From positions 1-64,000 of the forward strand of contig JAUIBT010000010.1 in assembly GCA_030428255.1 (NCBI GenBank): 64,000 nt of DNA. The letters are read 5' to 3'. The DNA is from Alphaproteobacteria bacterium (GTDB lineage: Bacteria > Pseudomonadota > Alphaproteobacteria > UBA7985 > JAUIBT01). The notes below the pieces were generated by a model. That model made no database searches. It was given only the letters and a program-made list of their open reading frames with translations, and was not told where the DNA came from. How positions within the stretch are numbered: the first letter of the stretch is position 1; every line of letters starts with the position of its first letter. Made by a program: the position numbers and the translations under genes. Below, in pieces: positions 11,650 through 20,494 of this stretch.

Positions 11650-13137
11650 TCAGCGCGACAAGAGCGTTGCCAATGTTTTTTGCCAGCTCGTCGCGGTCTG
11701 GCGACGCGGACGCTTGTTCGGATACCCATCATACTGTTGCCAAAGCTGGCGCGAAATGATCTCGGGGCTAGAAAAATCGCGAGTCCAATGCAACCCAGCC
11801 TCGGCGACGGCCTGCAAGTCAACCGCGCCGGCAGCAAGCTGCTGCAGAAAGCCCGAAACATCTGCCGCGGTGTGCAGGCTGATGACCGGGGCAAGCTCGT
11901 GCCCAGCCTCGCTGGCTGCCCAATCTGGATTGATCCAGCAAACCGACGGCGTGCCCGTTGCGATGGCCTCCCGCGTGGACGTGCCGTAGTGACCTAGGGT
12001 GAACTGGTCCACTACCAAGTCGGCCCCTCGATAGAAGTTCCGTAGCAACTCTTTGCTCAGCGCTCCATCCAAGAAATTGAAGGTGGCAGAGGCCCCAGAT
12101 ATCCCGGAAACTTCGGCGGTTTGCGCCTTAAAATCGTGGTAATCCGCGCCCCAAGCAGCCAAAATGAACTTCACGCGCTGCGGTTGTCCCGCGGCCTGCC
12201 ACCCCTTCAACAAGCGATCCTGCCCCTTGTCGGTATAGGAAATGCGCGAGGGCACGAAGATCACCACATCGTCCGGGTCATAGCTGCCCGCTAGCCTAGC
12301 GTTTTGCATGGCCTTGGCGAGGATTTGGCGCTTTTCTTCCTTGCTTCGCACCCGTTCGGGTGTGAAGGGAAGCCCGATTTGCGCATAGGGAATGTGTGCG
12401 AAGTCTCGGTCCCAGACCTCTTCACCCCCAACCAGAACCGCGTTGGCGCGCTTTGGCGTCGAGGACAAAGTTGCAATCGCCGCGTCAAAGGCAGACTTAA
12501 GCAAAACTGAGCGCGTTTCCATGATCGCAGCCGCTGGTCCGCTGCCGCCCAGCAAGCCTGCGGCAACCATAAATTCGCCGCCTGCGGGGCAGATGAAAAA
12601 GGGCGTTCCCGACAGCAAGGCCATAATCAAGGCGTTAACCTGGCAGACAAACAGCAGATCGCATTGCTGGAATTGAGCCACATACCAGCGCCATTGAGCA
12701 GGCAAGACACCACGGGGTGCGTCGAAGATTGATTGCAAGCTACGGAGAGCCTCCGGCGTCAGATGGCCATGGCTTGCCTCGCTCACTTGCAATTCTGGTC
12801 CGGGCAGGGGCAAGGGAATGCGATGTTTGGGCGGGTCGCGCAACCAATCCGGAGCACTCCAGCCCTGCTCGCTCTCGATGCGCGACCAGTCGCTGTGTTT
12901 CCAGCCCGAGCTGGCCAAGGTCTGATCATGTGACAGCATGAAGCTGCTGTCCTCCCAGACCGGTTGGCTCATCGCGTAAGCATCCCACCGATCCCGGATA
13001 AAGCGCACGTCAGCACCAGTTTGGGTCAAGGCTTTGGCCATAATGTAGGTGTTGTTCGCCATGCCCCCGCACAATCCGATGCGCGGCGCACTGTCCGGCC
13101 CTGGAGCAGCCTTGGCTTGTTCGTCTTTGGCTGTCAT
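11650..13137 (-). CDS. Glycosyltransferase-like protein, tandem paralog B
   Basis: This protein of about 495 residues is a full-length paralog of the downstream gene. Shared blocks include RIGLCGGMANNTYIMAKAL, RDRWDAYAMSQPVWED, FICPAGGEFMVAAGLLGG and GTSTREAIATGTPSVCW. The frame continues upstream to 13197, but the ATG at 13137 (MTAKDEQ) is chosen because AGGGA lies about 10 bases upstream and similarity to the paralog begins only at RIGLCGG. A GT4-like sugar transferase role is inferred from the C-terminal pattern. The gene lies between the aminotransferase and paralog A on the same strand, so the three probably form one transcription unit. Confidence 0.7.
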   Translation of the reverse strand: MTAKDEQAKAAPGPDSAPRIGLCGGMANNTYIMAKALTQTGADVRFIRDRWDAYAMSQPVWEDSSFMLSHDQTLASSGWKHSDWSRIESEQGWSAPDWLRDPPKHRIPLPLPGPELQVSEASHGHLTPEALRSLQSIFDAPRGVLPAQWRWYVAQFQQCDLLFVCQVNALIMALLSGTPFFICPAGGEFMVAAGLLGGSGPAAAIMETRSVLLKSAFDAAIATLSSTPKRANAVLVGGEEVWDRDFAHIPYAQIGLPFTPERVRSKEEKRQILAKAMQNARLAGSYDPDDVVIFVPSRISYTDKGQDRLLKGWQAAGQPQRVKFILAAWGADYHDFKAQTAEVSGISGASATFNFLDGALSKELLRNFYRGADLVVDQFTLGHYGTSTREAIATGTPSVCWINPDWAASEAGHELAPVISLHTAADVSGFLQQLAAGAVDLQAVAEAGLHWTRDFSSPEIISRQLWQQYDGYPNKRPRRQTATSWQKTLATLLSR

Positions 13138-13305
13138 GCAGCGCATGTCCCTGGCTTGTTTGTCGCTCACATCCAGCACCCCCAGGCTACATCCCACAGA
13201 CGGCTCGTCGCGAGATCAGCACTGTTTTGCGCTTCAGGTCAAGCAGCGTTTACCCGATCACCAACGGTCACGCTCTCACCAAGTGTTTGTTGTTAAATCG
13301 CGACT

Positions 13306-14439
13306 TTAAAGAGCGGATAACAGGGCTCTACAGACTTGATCAACGTCGCTCTCTCGCATACCAGGAAACAGGGGCAGCGTGATGGTCTCATGCTCAAGCG
13401 TGGCTGCGAGCGGAAAGTCTTGCGCGCTCGTGCCGTACTTCGATGCGTAGTAGGTGGAAACCGCCGGGCAATGCGTGCCAGGGCGAGTCATGATATCCTG
13501 GTCCCTCAAAACCGCCATCGCTGCATTGCGACGCGCACGGCCAAAGCCGGGCAAGCGAATGACGTAGGACTGGTAGGTATGCCCCTCGCTCAGCGCCGCA
13601 GACCCCGGGCGCTGAATGTCCCCGTTGACGGCGAGGCGCTCGTGATACAGCGCGGCCGTGGCGCGCCGATGGGCCAGCAGCGCATCCAGCTTGTCGAATT
13701 GAGCGACCCCAACAGCAGCCTGAATATCACTGAGACGCAGATTGAAACCCAGGTTGGGAAAGGCGTTCATCGACCAGGGGCCCAAATCTTCGTCGAGGTA
13801 ATGCGCCTCAACACTGGCCCCGTGGTTGCGCAGTGACGCAACCTTGACCGCCAGCGCCTCGTCGTTGGTTGACACCATGCCGCCCTCGCCAGTGGTGATG
13901 GCCTTGCGCGGGTGAAAGGAGAAGGCGCCCAAATCGCCAATCGCGCCAATCGGCTGGCCCTTGTAGTGGGTTCCAATCGCACAAGCCGCGTCCTCGACCA
14001 CCGCCAAGCCATGCTTTTTGGCGATCGCCATGATGGGGTCCATGTCCGCCGACAGGCCGAACAAATGCACCGCTACGATGGCTTTGGTGTTGGGTGTGAT
14101 CGCAGCTTCGATTTTGGCCGGGTCGATGTTGAAGGTGGTGGGGTCAACATCAACGAAGACTGCTTTGGCACCCATGTATTCAGCGCAGTGGGCCGAAGTG
14201 ATCCAGGTAAAGGCGGGCACCAGCACCTCGTCGCCAGGACCGACCTCAAGCGCTGCCATGGCCAGGTGAAGCGCAGCGGTACAGGAGGTTGTCGCTAGGG
14301 CGTGTGCGCAGCCATGAACGTCCCGAAAGCGCTGTTCAAAGCGATCAACAAACGGCCCTTGGGTCACATGCCCAGAATTGAGACACTCACGCAGGTTGGT
14401 GATTTCGTCTCCGGAAAAGCAAGGAAATGTCAGCTTCAT
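13306..14439 (-). CDS. DegT/DnrJ/EryC1/StrS-family sugar aminotransferase
   Basis: This 377-residue PLP enzyme has GHVTQGPFVDRFEQRF, VLVPAFTWITSA, VVEDAACAIGTHYKG (Asp150, pairing with the PLP nitrogen) and SFHPRKAITTGEGG (Lys179, the PLP Schiff-base lysine). Family members transfer an amino group to a keto sugar nucleotide during synthesis of amino sugars for polysaccharides or glycosylated flagellin. The start at 14439 (MKLTFPCF) matches the family; a longer frame to 14508 adds a basic tail with no family match. It is first in the cluster with the two glycosyltransferases. The sugar cannot be named. Confidence 0.9.
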   Translation of the reverse strand: MKLTFPCFSGDEITNLRECLNSGHVTQGPFVDRFEQRFRDVHGCAHALATTSCTAALHLAMAALEVGPGDEVLVPAFTWITSAHCAEYMGAKAVFVDVDPTTFNIDPAKIEAAITPNTKAIVAVHLFGLSADMDPIMAIAKKHGLAVVEDAACAIGTHYKGQPIGAIGDLGAFSFHPRKAITTGEGGMVSTNDEALAVKVASLRNHGASVEAHYLDEDLGPWSMNAFPNLGFNLRLSDIQAAVGVAQFDKLDALLAHRRATAALYHERLAVNGDIQRPGSAALSEGHTYQSYVIRLPGFGRARRNAAMAVLRDQDIMTRPGTHCPAVSTYYASKYGTSAQDFPLAATLEHETITLPLFPGMRESDVDQVCRALLSAL

Positions 14440-14721
14440 GCGCGGTCTTCTTGGCCCAAATCTGGATCGGAAAGTGCGACGCGCCTCCGGCATCTCGAAC
14501 CGTTTCAAGATGCACGGGCCTGCCGCCCAAAAATCGTTTTTGCACGCCTAAGACACGTCACAGCTCAACAGCGCGCTCTAATCGCACTCTGCATAGCCAA
14601 ACTTGAGACAAAAGGCCAGAAGTTTGCCCGCTTCCCCTGCCTGCAAAAGCCGCCAAAAGCCGCCAAGGGTGTTGGACGCGCGGCGAAGGAGCGCCGCCGC
14701 TCACCCGCAGCCCGCGCGGTC

Positions 14722-16659
14722 TTAGCCCTGGTCGGGCCGCGCCATATAAGCTTCTGCCTCGGCCTGAGTCTCAAAGATGTGCGGGCGGATCGAACGGTCC
14801 TTCAGCCCCGAGCCCAGCTTTTGGCGCATAAAGGCGGAGGTGGTATAGCGCGTGGCAGTCAGATAGTACTTGTCTTCCAGCTCGCGCAGCAGGTCGGCGT
14901 AGCCTTGATAGACCTCGTGACCAATCTCAACGCCATCGTAGTTTGAGATGATGTTGACGCGCTGGCCGATGCTCTCAAAGAAGCGGCGAAGGCCACGTTT
15001 GACGGTGGTCAGGTCTTCGGGCGTAACGATGGCCAAGCCTGACAAATCAGCATAAACCGTGTTGTTCGCCGGCTTGTAAACAAAGCGATCCAGCAAGCGG
15101 CGATCCATCATGGAGGCCTTGAGTTTCATGGGTTTGCGCTTGAAAATGCGCTCGTCCATGGTCCGCACCTCTTTCATGATCGGCCGGAAGGCCATCAGGT
15201 CCAAGATGTCCTTTTGCAGATCTACGCCGGGCGCGATCTCAGTCAACTCCAGGCCCTCTGGGGTCAGGCGGAAGACCGCGCGCTCTGTGATGTATTGCAC
15301 GTCCTGGCCGCGACTGGCGGCATAAGCACCGTTGAACGTGATCTGCTCAACTTGGTCGATGAACTTGGTCATTCGGCCTTCTTTGTTGATCGCCAGGCTA
15401 CCGCCTTTGACCGTGCAGTCAAAACCACCGGCTGTAAAGGTGCCGACAAACACCAGCTTGCGCGCGTTTTGCGAGATGTTGATGAAGCCACCAGCTCCAG
15501 CCAAGCGATCCTTGAAGCGCGAAACGTTGACGTTGCCGTGCTGATCAACCTCAGCCATGCCCAAGCAGGCCAGATCCAGACCGCCGCCATCGTAGTAGTC
15601 GAACTGCTGGTTGGTCTGGATGATGGAGTCCGCATTGATCGCCGCGCCGAAATCCAGGCCCGATTGAGGCACACCGCCGATAATGCCCGCCTCGGCGGTC
15701 AAGGTGATATTGTTGATAATGCCTTCTTCATTGGCCACGGCCGAGACGCCCTCGGGCATACCAATGCCCAGATTGACGACACCGTTGATCGGCAACTCAT
15801 AGGCCGCACGACGCGCGATCACCTTGCGCTGATCCAGCTCCATCGGTGGCAAGCGATCCACCACCGCACGAATGCGGCCCGTGAAGGCGTGGTTATAGCT
15901 TGAAGAATAGGTTTGTTGATGCTCGTGCCGCTCGACCTGGACCACACAATCCACCAGGTTGCCGGGCACCTGCACCTCTTTTGGCTGCAGGGAGCCAGGG
16001 GCCGCGATCTGTTCGACCTGAGCGATCACCAAACCGCCCGAGTTCTTAGCCGCCATGGCAATGGGCAGGCTGTCAAGAACCAGCGCCTCGCGCTCCATGG
16101 TGATGTTGCCGTGAATGTCGGCGGTGGTGCCGCGGATGAAGGCCACGTCGATGGGAATCGATTTATAGAACAGCCACTCCTGGCCACCGATCTCTTGCAG
16201 CTCGACCAGCTTTTCCAAGCTACGCTCGTTAATCGCTCCGCCAGCTTGGCGCGGATCAACGAAGGTGTGCAGACCAACCTTAGAGAACATGCCAGGCTTA
16301 CCCGCCGCGATGTCGCGATAGAGCTGGGAGATACAACCCAGCGGCAAGTTATAGGCCTCGATCTGGTTTTCGACCGCCAGCTTGCCCAGCTTGGGGATCA
16401 ACGACCAGTGACCGCCGATGGCGCGCTTAACCAAGCCAGGATGCGCCAGGCGATTGAGACCCTTGTCTTTGCCGTTGCCAGGCGCGGCTGCAAACAACAA
16501 GGAAATGTCCTTGGGCATGGCCTTGGCAAGGAAGCTCTCCTCCACCCCGCGTACCAGGGCTTCGGGCGTACCGATCCCGACAAATCCTGACACACAGACC
16601 GTATCGCCGTCGGCGATGACCGCGATGGCTTCTTCTAGGCTAACGACTTTATTGACCAT
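14722..16659 (-). CDS. Acyl-CoA:acetate / 3-ketoacid CoA-transferase with C-terminal extension
   Basis: The 645-residue product starts at ATG 16659, preceded by GGAGG. It carries both halves of a family I CoA transferase in one chain: an alpha-like half (VSGFVGIGTPEALVRGV) and a beta-like half with NLGIGMPEGVSAVANEEG and ITLTAEAGIIGGVPQ. Glu323 in the latter is in the position of the catalytic Glu that forms the CoA thioester. Known one-chain enzymes are near 520 residues. Here about 120 residues follow (from about 520: KASMMDRRLLDRFVYKPANN onward), forming an extra domain of unclear role. It lies downstream of phaC, 68 bases away on the same strand, so it may supply or recycle acyl-CoA for PHA. 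Acetate, acetoacetate or propionate are all possible acceptors. Confidence 0.88.
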   Translation of the reverse strand: MVNKVVSLEEAIAVIADGDTVCVSGFVGIGTPEALVRGVEESFLAKAMPKDISLLFAAAPGNGKDKGLNRLAHPGLVKRAIGGHWSLIPKLGKLAVENQIEAYNLPLGCISQLYRDIAAGKPGMFSKVGLHTFVDPRQAGGAINERSLEKLVELQEIGGQEWLFYKSIPIDVAFIRGTTADIHGNITMEREALVLDSLPIAMAAKNSGGLVIAQVEQIAAPGSLQPKEVQVPGNLVDCVVQVERHEHQQTYSSSYNHAFTGRIRAVVDRLPPMELDQRKVIARRAAYELPINGVVNLGIGMPEGVSAVANEEGIINNITLTAEAGIIGGVPQSGLDFGAAINADSIIQTNQQFDYYDGGGLDLACLGMAEVDQHGNVNVSRFKDRLAGAGGFINISQNARKLVFVGTFTAGGFDCTVKGGSLAINKEGRMTKFIDQVEQITFNGAYAASRGQDVQYITERAVFRLTPEGLELTEIAPGVDLQKDILDLMAFRPIMKEVRTMDERIFKRKPMKLKASMMDRRLLDRFVYKPANNTVYADLSGLAIVTPEDLTTVKRGLRRFFESIGQRVNIISNYDGVEIGHEVYQGYADLLRELEDKYYLTATRYTTSAFMRQKLGSGLKDRSIRPHIFETQAEAEAYMARPDQG

Positions 16660-16727
16660 AGGTCCTCCAGAGGGGCTGGCTGTCCGCCGGGCACGATAGC
16701 AGCGACCAAGGCGGTGAGGTTTGTGTG

Positions 16728-17957
16728 TTATTGCGCAGCTTTTTTGCTGGTTTTGCGCGCTGGCTTGGGCGTGCGCTGGCTGGCGCGCTTGGCGGCCGCC
16801 TGCGCCGGAGCGCTGGTCTTGGCCTTGAGCCATTCCGACAGGCCGCCCGCGACCACGCCTTGGGCCTTGCTGGAAACGAACACCCCGACGTGGCCGCCAG
16901 GAAAGCTCAGCTCTTGATAGCGGCGTCCTGGGATGAAATCCCCCAATGGCGTCGTGCAAGACACCGGCACAATATGGTCTTGCTGGGCATAGATGTTCAG
17001 CACCGGACACTTGATCTTCTTCAAGTCTACGATGCGCCCATCGATGACGAATTCGCCGCGCACCAACTGGTTCTGGCCATAGAGGTTATAGATCCACTGC
17101 TTGGCCGCCGCTCCGGGGTGATCGGGGCGGTCCGCAATCCACTTTTCCATGCGCAAGAAGTTCAGCGTCGCCGCCTCATTGCCCGCCAGGCGCGCCAGAC
17201 CAACGTTGTATTTGGTCATAGTCGCCATAGGCGTCAGGGCCGTGAACATGGAGCCGTAGAAGGTGCCGGGAAGACCGCCAAAGGTCTCGATCAGCATGTC
17301 TACGTCGGCCTCGGTCAGGTGTCCCAGCCAGAGGTTCAACTGGCCTTCGCCCAGCCAGAAATTCTCGGGATCGCCTTCAAAGTCGATGGGGGTGATGGCC
17401 AGCGCCAGGCCTGCGAACAACTGCGGCTCCAGAGCTGCCAAGCAGGCCGAGAACGTGCCGCCTTCGCAGATCCCGAATACCACGCAGGGCTTGTCGTCGT
17501 TCTGCTGATTGGCAAAGCGCAGGCATCCGCCCAAATAGCTTTGTACGTAGTCGTCGATTTTCAGGTGGCGATCAACGCGCGTCGGGTTGCCCCAGTCCAC
17601 CACATAAACGCGGTGGCCAGCCTCCAAAAGATTGCGCACCAAAGAGCGATCTTCTTGCAAGTCGATCATGGTCTGCCGGCCAAACAGACCGTAGCAAATG
17701 ACAATCGGCGGCACGTCTTCCAGCGGGTCGGCCAGCGGCTCGTATTCGTACAAGCGCACTTTGTCGATGGCGAAGACCTCTTTTTTCGGCAAGGTCGCGA
17801 TTTGCACCGCTTCATCAGCCAGGTCAGCCAGCAGCGCGCCGGTTTTGGCGGCCTTGACTTGGGTGTCCAACCAAGCCTCCCACAGGCGCGCGGCCTCCTT
17901 CATGGCAGGATTGTTGAGGGCGGGATTGTTCATCATGTTCGAAGAGCTGTCGGTCAT
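16728..17957 (-). CDS. phaC: Class III polyhydroxyalkanoate synthase subunit PhaC
   Basis: At 409 residues this is slightly longer than typical class III PhaC (about 355-360). The lipase-like box is GICEGG with catalytic Cys164; the catalytic Asp is in NIYAQQDHIVP and the His in FPGGHVGVFVSS. Other PHA synthase motifs are ICYGLFGRQTMIDL and VYVVDWGNP. It polymerises 3-hydroxyacyl-CoA at the granule surface in complex with PhaE. The last 30 residues are Lys/Ala/Pro-rich (AAKRASQRTPKPARK), an addition to the family core. Its ATG overlaps the phaE stop by four bases (ATGA), so the two subunits are probably translated in balance. Confidence 0.95.
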   Translation of the reverse strand: MTDSSSNMMNNPALNNPAMKEAARLWEAWLDTQVKAAKTGALLADLADEAVQIATLPKKEVFAIDKVRLYEYEPLADPLEDVPPIVICYGLFGRQTMIDLQEDRSLVRNLLEAGHRVYVVDWGNPTRVDRHLKIDDYVQSYLGGCLRFANQQNDDKPCVVFGICEGGTFSACLAALEPQLFAGLALAITPIDFEGDPENFWLGEGQLNLWLGHLTEADVDMLIETFGGLPGTFYGSMFTALTPMATMTKYNVGLARLAGNEAATLNFLRMEKWIADRPDHPGAAAKQWIYNLYGQNQLVRGEFVIDGRIVDLKKIKCPVLNIYAQQDHIVPVSCTTPLGDFIPGRRYQELSFPGGHVGVFVSSKAQGVVAGGLSEWLKAKTSAPAQAAAKRASQRTPKPARKTSKKAAQ

Positions 17958-19168
17958 GAGCGCTTGCGTCCCTTCAGTGCGTTCACTTCATTGCGGGTCT
18001 CGGCCAGTTGTTGGCGCAAGCGATGCACCAGGTCGATCAGATCATCGACCTCTGAGCGCGAGGGAATATTTGCTTGCTTGCACCAAGCCTCCGATTGCTC
18101 GTGCTGACGCTGCTTGAGCGTCAAGCCCGCGCGCATCAGGTCCCGTTGTGCGTCCAGAAACTCCTCAGAGCGCTGCACTTCCAACAGGGCGGTGTTGGCG
18201 GTTTTGATCCAGTCCTGCAGGGCCTTGTCGGGGTCAACCTTGCTCCAATCGCTGTCGCCATAGGATTCGGCGAAACGGTGATAGGCGGTCTCCCACGCCC
18301 GGCTCATGATGGCAGACAAAGCGGCGACGGCCTGCTGATAGTCCAACAGCTCTTTCCAAGAGCGCGCCGCGCCGGCCTGGACGTTGGGCATGTCCGCGAA
18401 CTGCGGACCGGTGGCGACCTTGTCCAACCATTGCTTAAAATCTTGCGGCATGTTGGTGTTCCACCAAGCCGGCAGGTTCAGCGCCTTCATGGCCGCAAAG
18501 GCCTCGGGCATGCCTGCTTGATTGGCCACGTTGGGCATCAAAGCCATCCAGTCCTGCGGATTGCCCGCCATGGCGGTCCCGATGAACGGGTTTCCTGACG
18601 CCAGATTGCCGAGGAAGTCGCTCCAAGCGTTGGCAGTGGGGGTTGCGAAGCCCTGAAAGCCACCTGGAAAGCCACCAGGGAAGCCACCCGGCATAGCAGC
18701 GCCACCTTGGAAGGCGGCGTTAAAGGGGTTCATGCCCGCCATGGCTTGCGCGGCACCCAAGGCCGGATTGGCGAAGGCGGGGTTTGCAAATGCTTGGGGA
18801 GCGAAACCGGCTGGAAATCCCATGTTGGGCATTCCCATATTCGCCATTCCCATATTGGGCGCCATGCCAAAGCCCATGCCAAAGCCCATGCCTGGCATCG
18901 CAGAGCCCGCGGGCGCTGCGGCTTGCCACATCTTGGACCATTGATCCATCATGGCGGCCTGCTGCTCAGCCCAAACCTGCTGCCCAGACTTGTCGCCCTT
19001 GCCCCCTTCATCATCGCCGTCGCCACCGCCACTGCCGCCGCCATCTCCATGCGGGGCTTTGCCGACCATCATCGCTTGCTGAAAGGCTTCGGCCATCTTG
19101 GCCTGGTTTTCTAGAAGGGCGTCTTGACCTTGTTGCCAAGCAGTTAGCCAGTCGGGGGTCTCGCTCAT
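17954..19168 (-). CDS. phaE: Class III PHA synthase subunit PhaE
   Basis: This 404-residue protein starts at ATG 19168 (MSETPDWLTAWQQGQDALL). PhaE is the non-catalytic partner that activates class III PhaC. The C-terminal half has the PhaE pattern: YHRFAESYGDSDW, then NTALLEVQRSEEFLDAQRDL and a predicted coiled coil near the end (IDLVHRLRQQLAETRNEV). The N-terminal half holds a Gly/Asp stretch (about residues 38-52) and a Met/Gly/Phe-rich stretch (GMGFGMGFGMAPNMGMANM and following, about residues 90-130), then GGFPGGFPGGF from 12-bp repeats. These inserts make it longer than usual and look intrinsically disordered. Confidence 0.9.
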   Translation of the reverse strand: MSETPDWLTAWQQGQDALLENQAKMAEAFQQAMMVGKAPHGDGGGSGGGDGDDEGGKGDKSGQQVWAEQQAAMMDQWSKMWQAAAPAGSAMPGMGFGMGFGMAPNMGMANMGMPNMGFPAGFAPQAFANPAFANPALGAAQAMAGMNPFNAAFQGGAAMPGGFPGGFPGGFQGFATPTANAWSDFLGNLASGNPFIGTAMAGNPQDWMALMPNVANQAGMPEAFAAMKALNLPAWWNTNMPQDFKQWLDKVATGPQFADMPNVQAGAARSWKELLDYQQAVAALSAIMSRAWETAYHRFAESYGDSDWSKVDPDKALQDWIKTANTALLEVQRSEEFLDAQRDLMRAGLTLKQRQHEQSEAWCKQANIPSRSEVDDLIDLVHRLRQQLAETRNEVNALKGRKRS

Positions 19169-19324
19169 GTCTTCTGCGCCTCCAATGGATTGCGGGCCAA
19201 TGCCCTTTTTGAACCCAAGGCTCAGGAGAGCCTGGAAATTGAAGCGAGCCCGCCCGCGCCACACGTGACGTCAGGCAGGCCCGAATTTGGGGCCGCGCAA
19301 TGGCAGCCCCTCGCCTCGCAGCGC

Positions 19325-20479
19325 CTACAGCGCTTGCGTGTAGATTTCCAGCGCGGCCTCATAGGTCATTTCGCGCGGGTTGTTGACCAGCAAACGGGTC
19401 TGCTTCATGGCGTCTTCGGCCAGCATGGTCAGGTGGTTGTGCGACACGCCCACTTCAGCCAGCTTGGACTTCATGCCCAGCTCTGGGCCCATGGCTTTGA
19501 AGCCTTCGACCATGATCTGGGTTGCGTCAGCAGCGGACTTGCCCTTGGCGTCGGCGAAGATCAGTGGTGCTAGCTCAGCATAGAGGCCTTGAGCCTCGGG
19601 CATGTTGAAATCCAGCACGTAAGGCAGCACCAGAGCGTTCGACAGGCCGTGCGGTACGTGGAAATGGCCGCCCAGCGGATAGGCCAGCGCGTGAACCGCT
19701 GCGACAGGCGCGTTGGCAAAGGCCATGCCCGCCAGCATAGAGCCCAGCAGCATGTTGGAGCGCGCGTTGCGGTCGTCGCCTTTGGTACAAGCGGTGTAGA
19801 TATTGCCGCCCAACAGCTCCAGCGCTTGGCGCGCCAAGGTGTCGGAAACAATGTTCTTTTTGTGCTTGGAGGTATAGGCCTCAATCGCGTGTACCATGGC
19901 GTCGATGCCGGTTGCCGCGGTGACGTGTGCGGGCAAGCCGACGGTCAGCTCAGCATCCAAAACGGCCCAGTCTGGCAACAACTGCTCAGAGACAACGCCC
20001 TTTTTCTCGTTGGTGCCAGTAGTGACGATCGAGATCTGAGTGACCTCTGAGCCGGTGCCAGCGGTGGTGGGTGCCAGAACCAACGGCAGGCGCCCGCCCT
20101 TGACTTGATCAATGCCGTACATGGTGTCCAGCGGTTGATCCGAGCCAACCAGCACAGCGATCAGCTTGGCGGTATCCATGGACGATCCGCCGCCGACAGA
20201 TACAACGCCATCGACTTTGGCCGCGCGGGCCTCGTCAACAGCCTTCAGGATCATGGCTTCCGGCGGATCAGCGACAACGTCATCAATAATGTGAACCGAA
20301 AGGCCAGCAGCCTTGATGCCATCCAGCGCTGCTTGCGCCAAGCCCAACTCAAGGATCATCTTATCGGTGACAAAGGCGACGTTCTTACAGCCACGATCGG
20401 CCATGATTTGACCGATTTTGCTCGTGCTGCCGACCTCACAGAGGATCGACTTGGTGGTCTTAAAGGTAAAGGTATGCAT
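19325..20479 (-). CDS. Iron-containing alcohol dehydrogenase
   Basis: This 384-residue protein has the group III dehydrogenase motifs: VDGVVSVGGGSSMDTAKLIA (NAD(P) binding), TAGTGSEVT, GIDAMVHAIEAYTS, and HALAYPLGGHFHVPHGLSNA with metal-ligand histidines. Such enzymes interconvert alcohols or hydroxy acids and aldehydes. The acetolactate synthase-like gene ends at 20495 and lies immediately upstream on the same strand (15 bases), so the two are an operon and may act on one pathway. 4-hydroxybutyrate or a C4 alcohol would fit the PHA context but is a guess. Confidence 0.92.
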   Translation of the reverse strand: MHTFTFKTTKSILCEVGSTSKIGQIMADRGCKNVAFVTDKMILELGLAQAALDGIKAAGLSVHIIDDVVADPPEAMILKAVDEARAAKVDGVVSVGGGSSMDTAKLIAVLVGSDQPLDTMYGIDQVKGGRLPLVLAPTTAGTGSEVTQISIVTTGTNEKKGVVSEQLLPDWAVLDAELTVGLPAHVTAATGIDAMVHAIEAYTSKHKKNIVSDTLARQALELLGGNIYTACTKGDDRNARSNMLLGSMLAGMAFANAPVAAVHALAYPLGGHFHVPHGLSNALVLPYVLDFNMPEAQGLYAELAPLIFADAKGKSAADATQIMVEGFKAMGPELGMKSKLAEVGVSHNHLTMLAEDAMKQTRLLVNNPREMTYEAALEIYTQAL

Positions 20480-20494
20480 GCTATCTCGCTTGGG

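Noticed and set aside
15214-15903. Plus-strand frame of 229 codons opposite the CoA transferase
   Set aside because: It is fully contained in the antisense of a well-supported gene and is rich in His, Arg and Gln as expected for a shadow frame.
16725-18107. 460-codon plus-strand frame opposite phaC
   Set aside because: phaC on the other strand has all catalytic motifs; this frame has none.
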